The notes under the pieces are model-generated. The model was not told the DNA's origin, did no database searches, and was given only the letters and a program-made list of their open reading frames with translations. 58,616 nt of DNA from Streptomyces lycii. GTDB lineage: Bacteria > Actinomycetota > Actinomycetes > Streptomycetales > Streptomycetaceae. The stretch covers positions 1-58,616 of the forward strand of contig NZ_WHPN01000076.1 in assembly GCF_009735685.1 (NCBI RefSeq). The letters run 5' to 3'. Positions 8,131 through 16,672 of this stretch are shown here, one piece after another. Position 1 is the stretch's first letter. Every line of letters begins with the position of its first letter. A program made the translations under genes and the position numbers.

Positions 8131-8466
8131 ATGCTCAGGTATCTGCCGTTCCTGCTGGTCCTGGCGCTGTGGATCTACGCGTTCATCGACTGCCTCAACA
8201 CGCCCGAGGAACAGGTCCGCAAGCTTCCCAAGCCGGCCTGGGTGCTGATCATCGTTCTCTTCGGGTACATGCTGTTCGGTTCGCTCGCCTGGATCCTCGC
8301 CGGACGCCCGCGCCGTGCCCCGGCCCTCGGCGGTGGCCGGCGCCCGTCCGCGGCCGGCGGCGGCTGGGTCGCCCCGGACGACAACCCGGACTTCCTGAAG
8401 TCGCTCGACGACGACAAGAAGGACAAGCGGAACGACGGCGGCCCGGACGATCCGCGCCAGGGCTGA
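8131..8466 (+). CDS. PLDc_N-type membrane protein
   Basis: The 111-residue protein has two transmembrane segments (about residues 4-20 and 36-58) with the conserved stretch between them (DCLNTPEEQVRKLPKPAW) typical of the 'phospholipase D nuclease N-terminal' domain, which is found alone in many actinobacterial membrane proteins. The C-terminal half is charged and cytoplasmic (DDDKKDKRNDGG). The family name does not imply phospholipase activity, and no catalytic HKD motif is present. ATG 8131 starts the hydrophobic helix directly. The gene stands alone, divergent from the UbiD gene and ending at a strong terminator. Confidence 0.82.
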   Translation: MLRYLPFLLVLALWIYAFIDCLNTPEEQVRKLPKPAWVLIIVLFGYMLFGSLAWILAGRPRRAPALGGGRRPSAAGGGWVAPDDNPDFLKSLDDDKKDKRNDGGPDDPRQG

Positions 8467-8603
8467 CGCGCCGCACGCCCCGCGCGCCCGCCCGGGCCTC
8501 CGCGCGCAGCCCCCACGGCCGTACAGCCGCACGACGCACAGCCGTACGACCGCACACCGGCACGACCGCACACCGGCACAGCCGCACACCGCACACCGCA
8601 CGA

Positions 8604-8641
8604 CGACGGCCGCCGCCCCTGGCACGGGGCGGCGGCCGTCG
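8604..8641. terminator. Strong bidirectional hairpin between PLDc_N and ccsB genes
   Basis: A perfect 16-bp stem (8604-8619 with 8626-8641) encloses a 6-base loop between convergent genes. Upstream, 8520-8600 holds degenerate short repeats of the pattern cgaccgcacaccggca. Confidence 0.85.
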
Positions 8642-8677
8642 CGTGTCGTGCCCGCCCGGCAGGCGGGCGGGACCGGC

Positions 8678-9784
8678 TCAGACTCCGGCGTACGAGTGCT
8701 TGCCGGTGACGAAGATGTTGACGCCGTAGTAGTTGAAGAGGAAGCAGGCGAAGGCCAGCAGCGCGAGATACGCCGCCTTGCGGCCCTTCCAGCCCGCGGT
8801 GGCCCGGGCGTGCAGATAGGCGGCATACGCGACCCAGGTGATGAAGGACCAGACCTCCTTGGGGTCCCAGCCCCAATAGCGGCCCCAGGCGGCCTCGGCC
8901 CAGATGGCGCCCGCGATGATGGTGAAGGTCCACAGCGGGAAGACGACGGCGTTGACCCGGTACGCGAACTTGTCCAGGCTCGCCGCCGACGGCAGCCGCT
9001 CCATCACGGACGACGCGAAGGCACCGGGCTGCTTCCCCGACGGGTCGGCGAGCTTGCTCTCGTAGCGGTCCCGGAAGAGGTACAGCAGGGTGCCGACGGC
9101 GCCGAGGTAGAGCACACCGCCGGAGATGATCGCGCAGGATACGTGGATCCACAGCCAGTACGAGTCCAGCGCCGGGACGAGCTGGTCGCTCTCGGTGTAG
9201 AGCACGGAGACGGCCAGGCCCAGGTCCAGCAGCACGGTGGTGACCAGCGGCAGCCCCAGCCAGCGGACCGGCTTCCCGAGCACCAGCAGCGTCAGATAGG
9301 CACCGACGACGACCATGGAGAAGGTCGTCGAGAACTCGTACATGTTGCCCCAGGGGGCCCGCTCCACGGACAGCGCGCGGGCGAGCACCCCGCCCGCGTG
9401 CACCAGCCAGGCCAGCACCGTCAGCGAGACGGCGATCCGGCCGTACAGGTCGCCGCCCTCGTCACCGCCCGCCGCGCCCGGCCCGTCCGGGACGTCACGG
9501 CTGCCGGCCGCGCTGCGGGTGACGACCTTGGGGCGCTCCAGGACGGCGGTGCCGCCCTTGCCGCCCGCCGTCCCCGCGGCCGGCGCCGCCGGAGCCCCGG
9601 CCTTCCCGGTGCCGGTGCCGGAGCCGGTGAGCGCGGCCGCCGTACGGGCGACCTTGCTCCGGCTGCCCAGCACCCACTCGGCCATGTGGGCGAGGAAGGC
9701 GAGGGTGTAGACCGCCATCGCCGAATAGATCAGGACATTGCTGATGTTCGCCATGTTCTCGTTGGCTGCGGCAGCGAGGTTCAC
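8678..9784 (-). CDS. ccsB: Cytochrome c biogenesis protein CcsB/CcsA-type (ResC)
   Basis: The 368-residue integral membrane protein carries the tryptophan-rich haem-handling motif WGRYWGWDPKE (residues 300-310) and conserved histidines H129, H214 and H325. With ResB it forms the System II synthetase, which moves haem across the membrane and attaches it to CxxCH apocytochromes. Residues 50-115 form a Gly/Ala-rich insertion between the first two helices, likely disordered. The start is GTG 9784, overlapping the resB stop by 4 nt. It is last in the resA-ccdA-resB-ccsB operon. Confidence 0.95.
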   Translation of the reverse strand: MNLAAAANENMANISNVLIYSAMAVYTLAFLAHMAEWVLGSRSKVARTAAALTGSGTGTGKAGAPAAPAAGTAGGKGGTAVLERPKVVTRSAAGSRDVPDGPGAAGGDEGGDLYGRIAVSLTVLAWLVHAGGVLARALSVERAPWGNMYEFSTTFSMVVVGAYLTLLVLGKPVRWLGLPLVTTVLLDLGLAVSVLYTESDQLVPALDSYWLWIHVSCAIISGGVLYLGAVGTLLYLFRDRYESKLADPSGKQPGAFASSVMERLPSAASLDKFAYRVNAVVFPLWTFTIIAGAIWAEAAWGRYWGWDPKEVWSFITWVAYAAYLHARATAGWKGRKAAYLALLAFACFLFNYYGVNIFVTGKHSYAGV

Positions 9785-11565
9785 GCGCGCGCTCCTTCGA
9801 CAGGATCACCGGGATCGTCGTCTTCGTGATCTTCTTCGTGATCTTCTTCTGCGGTCGCGGGCGCGGCCGCCTGCAAGGCTACGGCCAGATCGGCCAGCTC
9901 CTCGGGGAGCCTGGGGGACTCGCTGCGGCCGAGCCCGGCCATCTCGACCACGCTCCCGCCGCCCTCCGCGGGTGTGGCACGGACCCACACCCGGCGGCGC
10001 TGGATGAACAGCGAGGCCGCCAGGCCCAGCAGCGCCGCGGCGGCGCCGCCCAGCGCCCAGCCCTTGCCCGGCTGGCTGGAGACCTGGAAGGTGGCCCACT
10101 GCTCGACCCCGTCCAGGGTGATGGAGCCCGCGCCGTCGGGCAGCTTCGCGGTCTCACCGGGGCGCAGGAACTTCCGGAAGAGGTCGCCGTCCTCCTTGAA
10201 CTGCTTCATCTTCCGGGTGTCGAGCTGGTAGATGTTCTGCGGGATCCCGGAGTCGATGCCGAGGCTGCCGTGGAAGGCGTTGACGGACAGCACCGGGTAG
10301 TCCAGCGCGGGGAAGGTGGAGTGCGGGCCGCGGGTCTCGTCGAGCGCGAAGGTCGGCAGGAACAGCCCCTGGAAGCCGAGCTGGGTCTTCTCGCCGTTCT
10401 TGTCCCGGGCGTCGGGGACCTTCACGACGCCGACCGAGGTGAAGTTGCCGTCGCCCTGCGGGAGGAACGCCACCGGGCCCCGGAAGGCGACGTCGCCCTG
10501 GCCGTCCTTGACGGTGACGACCGGCGCGTAGCCGTGGCCGACCAGGTAGACCTTGTTGCCCGCCACCTCCAGCGGGTGGTTGACCTCGACGGTGTCCTTC
10601 TTCTCCGGGCCGTCGGCGCCCTCCCAGTACGAGATGTGGGCGCGGAAGGTGCGCGGCGTGCCCTTCTGCGGGCCGGTCCGCTCGTAGGACGCGTCGAAGC
10701 CGTGCAGCCGGAAGCCGAACGGCGCGAGGTTGTCGTTGTCGAAGAGCGAGCCGGACTTGAAGTCGTCGTACTGCGTGAGCGTGTTGGCGAAGCCGTCACC
10801 CTGGATGATCAGCTTGCCGCCCTCGGCCTTCCACAGGCTGCCGGCGGCGAACGCCAGCAGCATCACGATCAGCGCGATGTGGAAGACGAGGTTGCCGGCC
10901 TCGCGCAGATAGCCCTTCTCGGCGGCCACCGCGTTCCCGGCCCGGCGTGAGCGGAAGCGGCGCTTCCGTACGGTCCGCAGCGCGGCGTCGAGCACGTCGT
11001 CCGGGTCCGTGTCGGTGCGCCACGTGGTGTACGCGGGCAGCCGGGTCAGCCGGCCGGGGGCGCCCGGCGGGCGGCCGCGGAGCTGCCCCGCGAACTGCCA
11101 GGTGCGCGGCACGATGCAGCCGATGAGCGAGACGAACAGCAGGATGTAGATCGCCGAGAACCACACCGAGCTGTAGACGTCGAACATCCCGAGCTTGTCG
11201 TAGACCGGCGCGAGGACGTCGTGCTCCTCCTTGAACGTCTCGACCTTCATCGGGTCCACGCCGGTCTGCGGGATCAGCGAGCCCGGAATGGCGCCGAGCG
11301 ACAGCAGGAAGAGCAGGATCAGCGCGACCCGCATCGAGGTCAGCTGCCGCCAGAACCAGCGGGCCCAGCCGATCACGCCGAGGCCCGGCAGCGGCGCCTT
11401 CTCGTCGGGCGCGGTGGACAGTTGCGAGCCCGCGGCGCCGAGCCCGGCGTCGTCGGACCGCTCCGCGGCGGCGGCCTCCCCCGTCCCGGCCCCTGTGCCG
11501 GTGCCGGGATCGGTGCCGGCATCGCCCGCGGCGGCGGCTGCGTTCTTCGTCTCGGTCTCGGCCAT
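9781..11565 (-). CDS. resB: Cytochrome c biogenesis protein ResB
   Basis: The 594-residue protein has the ResB plan: an N-terminal disordered Ala/Gly/Thr-rich tract (about 1-60), a first helix near 80-95, further membrane helices, a large external domain (about 260-500) and a last helix near 530. The motif GSLIPQTG lies after the first helix. ResB and CcsB together are the System II cytochrome c synthase. ATG 11565 lies 3 nt after the ccdA stop, and its own stop overlaps the ccsB start, so all four genes are tightly coupled. The C-terminal 60 residues are Glu/Asp-rich and variable. Confidence 0.95.
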   Translation of the reverse strand: MAETETKNAAAAAGDAGTDPGTGTGAGTGEAAAAERSDDAGLGAAGSQLSTAPDEKAPLPGLGVIGWARWFWRQLTSMRVALILLFLLSLGAIPGSLIPQTGVDPMKVETFKEEHDVLAPVYDKLGMFDVYSSVWFSAIYILLFVSLIGCIVPRTWQFAGQLRGRPPGAPGRLTRLPAYTTWRTDTDPDDVLDAALRTVRKRRFRSRRAGNAVAAEKGYLREAGNLVFHIALIVMLLAFAAGSLWKAEGGKLIIQGDGFANTLTQYDDFKSGSLFDNDNLAPFGFRLHGFDASYERTGPQKGTPRTFRAHISYWEGADGPEKKDTVEVNHPLEVAGNKVYLVGHGYAPVVTVKDGQGDVAFRGPVAFLPQGDGNFTSVGVVKVPDARDKNGEKTQLGFQGLFLPTFALDETRGPHSTFPALDYPVLSVNAFHGSLGIDSGIPQNIYQLDTRKMKQFKEDGDLFRKFLRPGETAKLPDGAGSITLDGVEQWATFQVSSQPGKGWALGGAAAALLGLAASLFIQRRRVWVRATPAEGGGSVVEMAGLGRSESPRLPEELADLAVALQAAAPATAEEDHEEDHEDDDPGDPVEGARA

Positions 11566-11568
11566 GGT

Positions 11569-12342
11569 TCAGATTCCCGGGGTGAAGGTGGACGACCAGA
11601 CCTGGAGGTCTGCGATCATGCGGTCCCAGACCCCCGTGACGAGCAGCACGCCGACGGCGACCAGCATCAGCCCGCCGGCCCGCATCACCCAGACATGGTG
11701 CCGCTTGACCCACGCGAACGCGCCGAGCGCGCGCCGGAAGGCGACGGCGGCCAGGATGAACGGCAGGCCGAGGCCGACGCAGTACGCGACGGTGAGCAGC
11801 GCCCCGCGCCCGGCGCTCGCCTCGTTGAAGGCCAGGGTGTTGACGGCCGCGAGCGTCGGCCCGATGCAGGGGGTCCAGCCGATGCCGAAGAGCACGCCGA
11901 GCAGCGGCGCCCCGGCCAGGCCCATCGCGGGCCTGGAGTGGAACCGGAACTCCCGCTGGGTGAAGCCGCCGAGCACGCCCATGAAGGCGAGGCCCAGCAG
12001 GATGGTCAGCGCGCCCAGGACCTTGGTGATGGTCTCCCGGTAGCTGTCGAGGGTGAGCCCGAAGTTCCCGAAGAGGGTGCCGTAGGAGACGAAGACGGCG
12101 CTGAAGCCGAGCACGAACAGCGAGGCGCCCAGGGCCATCCTGCCCCGGCGGGCCTCGGCCAGATCGGTGCCGCTGACGCCGGTGACGTAGCTCAGGTAGC
12201 CGGGCACGAGCGGGAGGACGCACGGGGAGAAGAAGGAGACCAGGCCGCCGAGGACGGCGACGGGCAGGGCGAGCAGCAGTGCCCCGGTGAGCACGGTCTC
12301 GTTGACTCCCGTGTCTGCGGCGAGCGTGATCAATCCGATCAC
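11569..12342 (-). CDS. ccdA: Cytochrome c biogenesis protein CcdA (thiol electron carrier)
   Basis: The 257-residue membrane protein has six helices and the paired cysteines of the CcdA/DsbD family: C41 in FFSPCVLPLVPGY and C159 in GIGWTPCIGPT. CcdA passes electrons from cytoplasmic thioredoxin to extracytoplasmic ResA, which keeps apocytochrome CxxCH cysteines reduced for haem attachment. The gene overlaps resA by 4 nt and is followed by resB after 3 nt. Confidence 0.95.
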   Translation of the reverse strand: MIGLITLAADTGVNETVLTGALLLALPVAVLGGLVSFFSPCVLPLVPGYLSYVTGVSGTDLAEARRGRMALGASLFVLGFSAVFVSYGTLFGNFGLTLDSYRETITKVLGALTILLGLAFMGVLGGFTQREFRFHSRPAMGLAGAPLLGVLFGIGWTPCIGPTLAAVNTLAFNEASAGRGALLTVAYCVGLGLPFILAAVAFRRALGAFAWVKRHHVWVMRAGGLMLVAVGVLLVTGVWDRMIADLQVWSSTFTPGI

Positions 12343-12968
12343 TTCTCCGCGATCAGCGGTTCGAGCGTCTCGCGCAGCTCGTCCTCACCCAGCGGTTTCA
12401 GCGCGCGGGCCGCGATCTTCCCGTCCCTGTCGACGATCACGGTGGACGGGATGGCCTTGGGGTTGAGGCTGCCCTTGGGGAAGCGGAGCATCAGCTTGCC
12501 GACCGGGTCGTAGAGACTCGGATACGGGACCTCGAACTCCTTCTCGAACTGCTTGGCGGGGGCGATGTTCGGGTCCCGCGCGTTGATGCCGAGGAAGCTC
12601 ACGCCCTCGTCCTCGGTGTCGTTCGCGACCTTGACCAGATGCGGCATCTCGGCACGGCAGGGCGCGCACCAGGAGCCCCAGACGTTGATGACGACGACCT
12701 TGCCCCTGAGGTCGGCCAGGTCGGCGTGCTTGCCGTCGACGGTCTCCCCGGCCAGTTCCGGGGCGGCCGTCCGGCTGCCCTTCTTCGCGACGTCGATGCC
12801 GCCGGTGCCCGGCACGAAGCCGGTGTTCGCCGAGGCGCCGTCCGCCGCGCCGCCGTCACCGCAGCCGGACAGGACGAGCGCGGCGGCAGCGGCACCGGCC
12901 GCCAGGGCGGTGCGGCGTCGTGACATGCGGCGGGGCGTCCGGCCTCGGGGGGTGTGGCTGGCACTCAT
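12339..12968 (-). CDS. resA: ResA-like thioredoxin-fold lipoprotein
   Basis: The 209-residue protein has an Arg-rich N terminus, a hydrophobic stretch and the lipobox LSGC (lipid Cys C36), so it is probably an extracytoplasmic lipoprotein. A TlpA/ResA thioredoxin domain follows with active site WCAPC (C101, C104). ResA reduces the disulfide of apocytochrome c before haem ligation, taking electrons from CcdA encoded next to it. A later start at the internal ATG of MSRRRTALAA (residue 15) is equally plausible and fits a lipoprotein signal better. It is first in the operon. Confidence 0.92.
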   Translation of the reverse strand: MSASHTPRGRTPRRMSRRRTALAAGAAAAALVLSGCGDGGAADGASANTGFVPGTGGIDVAKKGSRTAAPELAGETVDGKHADLADLRGKVVVINVWGSWCAPCRAEMPHLVKVANDTEDEGVSFLGINARDPNIAPAKQFEKEFEVPYPSLYDPVGKLMLRFPKGSLNPKAIPSTVIVDRDGKIAARALKPLGEDELRETLEPLIAEK

Positions 12969-13040
12969 GTGAAAAGTTTCGCATGCCCGATTCGGGGATC
13001 TTCCGCGCCCCCCTGGGAGGGCGCGCGCCCCCTCGCCGGC

Positions 13041-13134
13041 CCCGTCCGGGCGGGGCGCCGGGCCCGCCCGGACGGGCTCCGCACGCGGCGAGCCCGCCCC
13101 GGTCCGCGCAGGTCACACGCGGCGGGGCGGGCTC
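13041..13134 (-). terminator. Two tandem hairpins downstream of the lipoprotein gene
   Basis: Two GC-rich hairpins lie between the lipoprotein stop and resA. One pairs gagcccgcccc (13090-13100) with 13124-13134. The other is a perfect 14-bp stem, 13041-13054 with 13063-13076, with an 8-base loop. They probably end the lipoprotein transcript and isolate the resA operon. Confidence 0.7.
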
Positions 13135-13167
13135 ACCGCCGGGCACCGGTCCGGCACCCGGCCCGGG

Positions 13168-13773
13168 TCAGGAGGTGGCGAACTTCCAGATGGCGGGCTC
13201 GGCGTCGTCGTTGGCGGTCCAGTGGACCTGGAGCTCCTTCGCGCCCACCGGGATCATGTACGTCTCGCAGAGGACGTAGCTCTCGCCCTTCTTCCAGTTC
13301 TCGATCTCGTTCTTGTCGTCGCAGCCCTGGGCGTCGTCCGACGCCCCGATGAGGATGGTGCCGCGCTGGCCGTCGGCGTGGATCTCGACGTCGTCGTTGA
13401 CGCTCGGGTAGTCGGGGACGACCCCGCCGTCCTTGAGCGTGTACTCCAGGTGCGCCACGACCGGGACCAGGCCCTCGGCCTTCTTCGGGTCGGACACCAG
13501 CTTCTTGGTGTCCTCCTCGGTGCCCACGTCGACCTTCTTGGCGACCGCGGTGTATGTGATCTTGCCGGCGTCCTCCTCGACGACGCCCTCCGCGCTCTCG
13601 CCGACGGCGAGCTCCTTGGGCTCTTCCTCCTGCGGCTTCGTGTCGGCCTTGCCGACGGCGTCGGCGGGCTTCTTGTCCGCGCTCGCGGAGTCGTCGGAGC
13701 CGCCGCAGGCGGTGAGCGCCAGAGCCAGCACCGCGACGGGCGCGGCAGCCCGCAGCCAAAGAGAGTTGCGCAT
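13168..13773 (-). CDS. Secreted lipoprotein of unknown function
   Basis: The 201-residue protein begins with a lipoprotein signal (MRNSLWLRAAAPVAVLALAL) and lipobox TACG, with the lipid cysteine at C23. A Ser/Asp/Lys-rich linker (24-55) follows, then a compact beta-rich domain of about 140 residues. That domain has two further Cys (in QGCDD and VLCET) spaced so that they could form a disulfide. It resembles DUF4352-like extracellular lipoproteins, but I would not name the family. ATG 13773 is the only start giving a clean signal peptide. It lies upstream of the cytochrome c maturation operon, separated by two hairpins. Confidence 0.82.
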   Translation of the reverse strand: MRNSLWLRAAAPVAVLALALTACGGSDDSASADKKPADAVGKADTKPQEEEPKELAVGESAEGVVEEDAGKITYTAVAKKVDVGTEEDTKKLVSDPKKAEGLVPVVAHLEYTLKDGGVVPDYPSVNDDVEIHADGQRGTILIGASDDAQGCDDKNEIENWKKGESYVLCETYMIPVGAKELQVHWTANDDAEPAIWKFATS

Positions 13774-14122
13774 GGACACGTCTGTCCCCCAGGGAATGGT
13801 GATCGGACACCGGCCGGAACCGGCCGGTGCGCGGGACACCATATGTGTTCGCCCGACCACAGCGCGCAGCAGCCCCCGCCAAGCCCGGAACGTACCCGGA
13901 CACCCCGTGACCCTCCGGCCGATACCGGTGGCCGGACGGGCGGGCTCCGGTGTGGGCGGGGCTCACACCCGGCCCGTACGCCGTGATCCCAACTGCCACA
14001 GCCCGTCACCACCGCAAGGCAAGATCGCTCCGCCTTGCACAAGGCGGGGCGTCCGCGACTGCACGCTCCCTACTGCAATGCTGCCCCCAAGCCGCAATGC
14101 CGGCCAAGCCGCAATGCCGGCC
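13774..14122. other. Non-coding stretch with hairpin and short repeats
   Basis: No gene is supportable here. It contains a 7-bp hairpin (14030-14047, ccgcctt/aaggcgg). Toward the next gene there are three degenerate copies of aagc(c/t)gc(a/g)atgccggcc at about 14090-14148, the last running into the C-terminal codons of the SDR gene. Confidence 0.6.
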
Positions 14123-14911
14123 TCAAGCTGCGATGCCGGCCTCGGGCTGGAGTGCGGGGCCGAGCAGCAGGCCCCCGTCCAGGACGAATTCCGCGCCCGT
14201 GGCGAAGGACGCCTCCTGCGAGGTGATGAAGAGCAACAGGCGGGTGACCTCAGAGGGTTCGGCGAGGCGGGGGATGGCGAAGGGATCGGGCGAGTAGAAG
14301 TCGGCGATGGCCGGCCGGCCGGCGACGGTGGGTTCGTTGACCAGCGGTGTGGAGACGACGCCGGGGTGGATGGAGTTGACCCGGATGTTGTCCCGCCCCA
14401 GCTCCAGCGCGGCCGTCCTGGTCAGCCCGCGCACGGCCCACTTGCTGGCGGTGTAGGGGGCGTAGAAGGCCGTGCCGCCGTGAGCCATGGTCGAGGCGAT
14501 GTTGACGATGCTTCCGCCACCGCCCCTGCGCATCGACGGAGCCACGGCCCGGATGCCGAGGAACTGGCCGGTGACGTTGGCGCTGAAGGTGCGCTCCCAG
14601 GTGCTGAGTTCGGTGTGTTCGATGAGGGCCGCCGGGTTCTGGACGCCCGCGTTGTTCACCAGGATGGCGATCGGCCCGAAGCGGTCTTCGACTTCCCGCA
14701 CCACCGCCGCCCAGTCGTCCTCACCGGCGACGTCCAGGTGGACGGACAGAGCCCGATGACCGAGCCGAGCAGCGAGATCGCGGCCGGCGTCGTCGTCGCG
14801 GCCGGCAATGACGACGTTCGCCCCCTCGGCGTGGTAGCCCTTCACATGACTGCTGCCCATGCCCCCGCTGCCGCCCGTGACGATGACGGTCCGGCCCTCA
14901 AAGCGTCCCAT
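14123..14911 (-). CDS. SDR family NAD(P)-dependent oxidoreductase
   Basis: The 262-residue protein is a classical short-chain dehydrogenase. It has the nucleotide motif TGGSGGMG (12-19), NNAG (86-89), catalytic S140 and Y153xxxK157, and a C-terminal substrate loop. The substrate is unknown. It is divergent from a TetR regulator with two shared operator-like palindromes between them, so it is very likely that regulator's target. The pair sits between a lipoprotein gene and a phosphatase gene that I recall as neighbours in S. coelicolor, suggesting an inserted cassette. Confidence 0.92.
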   Translation of the reverse strand: MGRFEGRTVIVTGGSGGMGSSHVKGYHAEGANVVIAGRDDDAGRDLAARLGHRALSVHLDVAGEDDWAAVVREVEDRFGPIAILVNNAGVQNPAALIEHTELSTWERTFSANVTGQFLGIRAVAPSMRRGGGGSIVNIASTMAHGGTAFYAPYTASKWAVRGLTRTAALELGRDNIRVNSIHPGVVSTPLVNEPTVAGRPAIADFYSPDPFAIPRLAEPSEVTRLLLFITSQEASFATGAEFVLDGGLLLGPALQPEAGIAA

Positions 14912-14938
14912 GATGCTTCCCTCCGGGCTTCCATTAGT

Positions 14939-14958
14939 GGTGAGCCGAGTGACTCACC
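14939..14958. promoter_or_regulatory. TetR operator-like palindrome 1
   Basis: ggtgagccgagtgactcacc is a 20-bp dyad with 7 of 9 half-site positions symmetric. It lies 28 bp upstream of the SDR start codon and is a variant of the exact palindrome 49 bp away. Confidence 0.75.
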
Positions 14959-14987
14959 TCCCCTCCCAGAGTAAGAACGGGACCAGG

Positions 14988-15007
14988 GGTGAGTCAAGTG
15001 ACTCACC
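14988..15007. promoter_or_regulatory. TetR operator-like palindrome 2
   Basis: ggtgagtcaagtgactcacc has perfect 9-bp arms around a 2-bp centre. It lies 27 bp upstream of the TetR start. Its centre is 49 bp from that of the first site, close to five helical turns, which puts both sites on nearly the same DNA face. Confidence 0.8.
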
Positions 15008-15033
15008 TCGCAGCGAGAGGCATACTGGAGGGC

Positions 15034-15672
15034 ATGACGGCACAGCCATCGGAATACCACCGGCGCGTGGCAGCGCAGAAGCGGACGTCCATCATCGAGG
15101 CAGCGACGAAGCTGTTCCTCGACTCCGGCTACGACGGCACCTCGCTGGCCCGCATCGCCGAGGCGGCCGGAGTGTCGAGGGCGACGCTGTTCAAGCAGTT
15201 CACCACCAAGGCGGCCCTGTTCGAGGCGATCGTCACCGAATACTGGAGGGTCGACGACGAGGAGGCGCCCCTCCCCGAGCCGGGGAACCTCCGCGCGGGG
15301 CTCGAGACCATCGGACGCCGATACGCGGCGCTGCTCACCCAGCCCGGCATGGCCGCCCTCTTCCGCATCGTCATCGCCGAGGTGCCACGCTTCCCCGAAC
15401 TCGGCGAGGCCCAGTTCGCGCTCGGCAAGATGCCCTACTTCGAATCGGTCCGCCGCTACCTGGAAGCGGAAAACGCCGCCGGCACAGCCCGGCTGGACGA
15501 CGCGGAGACGGCGGCGACCCAGTTCCTCGGGATGATCTCCAACTACGTGTTCTGGCCGCGGATGCTGCTCGCACGCTGGGAGCCCGACGACACCGCCGTC
15601 ACCAACGCGGTCGACCAAGCGGTGCTGACCATGCTCGCCCGATACGGCACGCCGGGGACCCACGGCGCCTGA
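15034..15672 (+). CDS. TetR/AcrR family transcriptional regulator
   Basis: The 212-residue protein has a TetR DNA-binding domain (about residues 16-64: SLARIAEAAGVSRATLFKQF) and an all-helical C-terminal ligand domain. I chose ATG 15034 over the upstream GTG at 14989, because the upstream start would put the operator palindrome inside the coding sequence; the nearby purine run is close to the ATG. It is divergent from the SDR gene and probably represses both genes through the duplicated palindromes. The inducer is unknown. Confidence 0.9.
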   Translation: MTAQPSEYHRRVAAQKRTSIIEAATKLFLDSGYDGTSLARIAEAAGVSRATLFKQFTTKAALFEAIVTEYWRVDDEEAPLPEPGNLRAGLETIGRRYAALLTQPGMAALFRIVIAEVPRFPELGEAQFALGKMPYFESVRRYLEAENAAGTARLDDAETAATQFLGMISNYVFWPRMLLARWEPDDTAVTNAVDQAVLTMLARYGTPGTHGA

Positions 15673-15819
15673 GACACCAGGCCCCACCGCTCTGCGCAAC
15701 CACCCGACCCCTCCCGCACAGGCAGGCCCTCGACCCCGTCGGGTACACAATCGCACACACAAGCGCCGGAGCCCTCGGAGCTGCCGCCTTCGCGATGGAG
15801 GCGCGCCCGACATCCCGCC

Positions 15820-15860
15820 GCCCCGCAGTGACCGAAGCCGGCCCCGCAGTGACCGAAGCC
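15820..15860. repeat. Tandem 20-bp direct repeat
   Basis: gccccgcagtgaccgaagcc occurs at 15820-15839 and again at 15841-15860 (period 21 bp), in the gap between the convergent TetR and phosphatase genes. Confidence 0.85.
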
Positions 15861-15883
15861 AAGGGCCGACTGCGGGACAGCCC

Positions 15884-16672
15884 TCAGGCGCCGAACCCCT
15901 TGGCGCCCTTCACCGGCTTCGCGCCCGCGAGCAGATGCGCCGGTACGAGATCCCGCGCGGGCTCGCTGTAGCCGACCGACACGATCCGGTCGCCCTGGAA
16001 GGTGAAGCTGGTGAGGCTCGCCAGCGTGCACTGCCGCCTGCGCGGGTCGTGCCAGAGCCTGCGCCCCTCGACGGAGCTGCGCATGATCCAGATGGGCAGC
16101 TGGTGGCTGACGGCCACGGCCTCGTGCCCGCGCGCCGCGTCCCGGGCCGCGCCCAGCGCTGCCGTCATCCGCGCGACCTGCTCGGCGTACGGCTCACCCC
16201 AGGACGGGCGGAACGGGTTGGTCAGGTGCCGCCAGTTCCCCGGCCGGCGCAGCGCGCCGTCGCCGACGCCGAAGGTCTTGCCCTCGAAGACGTTGGCGGC
16301 CTCGATCAGCCGCTCGTCGGTGGCGGTGTCCAGCGAGTGCGCCTTGGCTACGGGCTCCGCCGTCTCCTGCGCGCGCTCCAGCGGGGAGGCGACGACATGG
16401 GTGATGTCGCGGCCCGCGAGATGCTCGGCGACCCGTTCGGCCATCTGCCGTCCGAGCGCGGAGAGGTGGTAGCCCTGGCGGCGCCCGTAGAGGACGCCGT
16501 CGGGGTTGTGGACCTCCCCGTGCCGCATCAGATGGACCACGGTCACATCGCTGCCGCTGTCGCCGCCGGCCGGAGCGCTGCCGCCCATACCGCTTCCGTC
16601 ACCTCTTCCGCTGCCGTCCGCCGGGCCGTCCCCGGCGTCGCCGCCCTCTTCCGTACCCGTACCTCTCATCAT
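15884..16672 (-). CDS. Histidine phosphatase family protein (phosphoglycerate-mutase-like)
   Basis: The 262-residue protein has a Gly/Ser/Asp-rich N-terminal tail (1-42) and then the phosphatase core, starting [17 protein letters not shown] with the catalytic RHG at 50-52. The second His is in AVSHQLPIW. Such enzymes work through a phosphohistidine intermediate; the substrate cannot be read from the sequence. ATG 16672 overlaps the hemL stop (ATGATG). Translation is probably coupled to hemL, an arrangement I recall from S. coelicolor SCO4470-SCO4469. Confidence 0.9.
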   Translation of the reverse strand: MMRGTGTEEGGDAGDGPADGSGRGDGSGMGGSAPAGGDSGSDVTVVHLMRHGEVHNPDGVLYGRRQGYHLSALGRQMAERVAEHLAGRDITHVVASPLERAQETAEPVAKAHSLDTATDERLIEAANVFEGKTFGVGDGALRRPGNWRHLTNPFRPSWGEPYAEQVARMTAALGAARDAARGHEAVAVSHQLPIWIMRSSVEGRRLWHDPRRRQCTLASLTSFTFQGDRIVSVGYSEPARDLVPAHLLAGAKPVKGAKGFGA

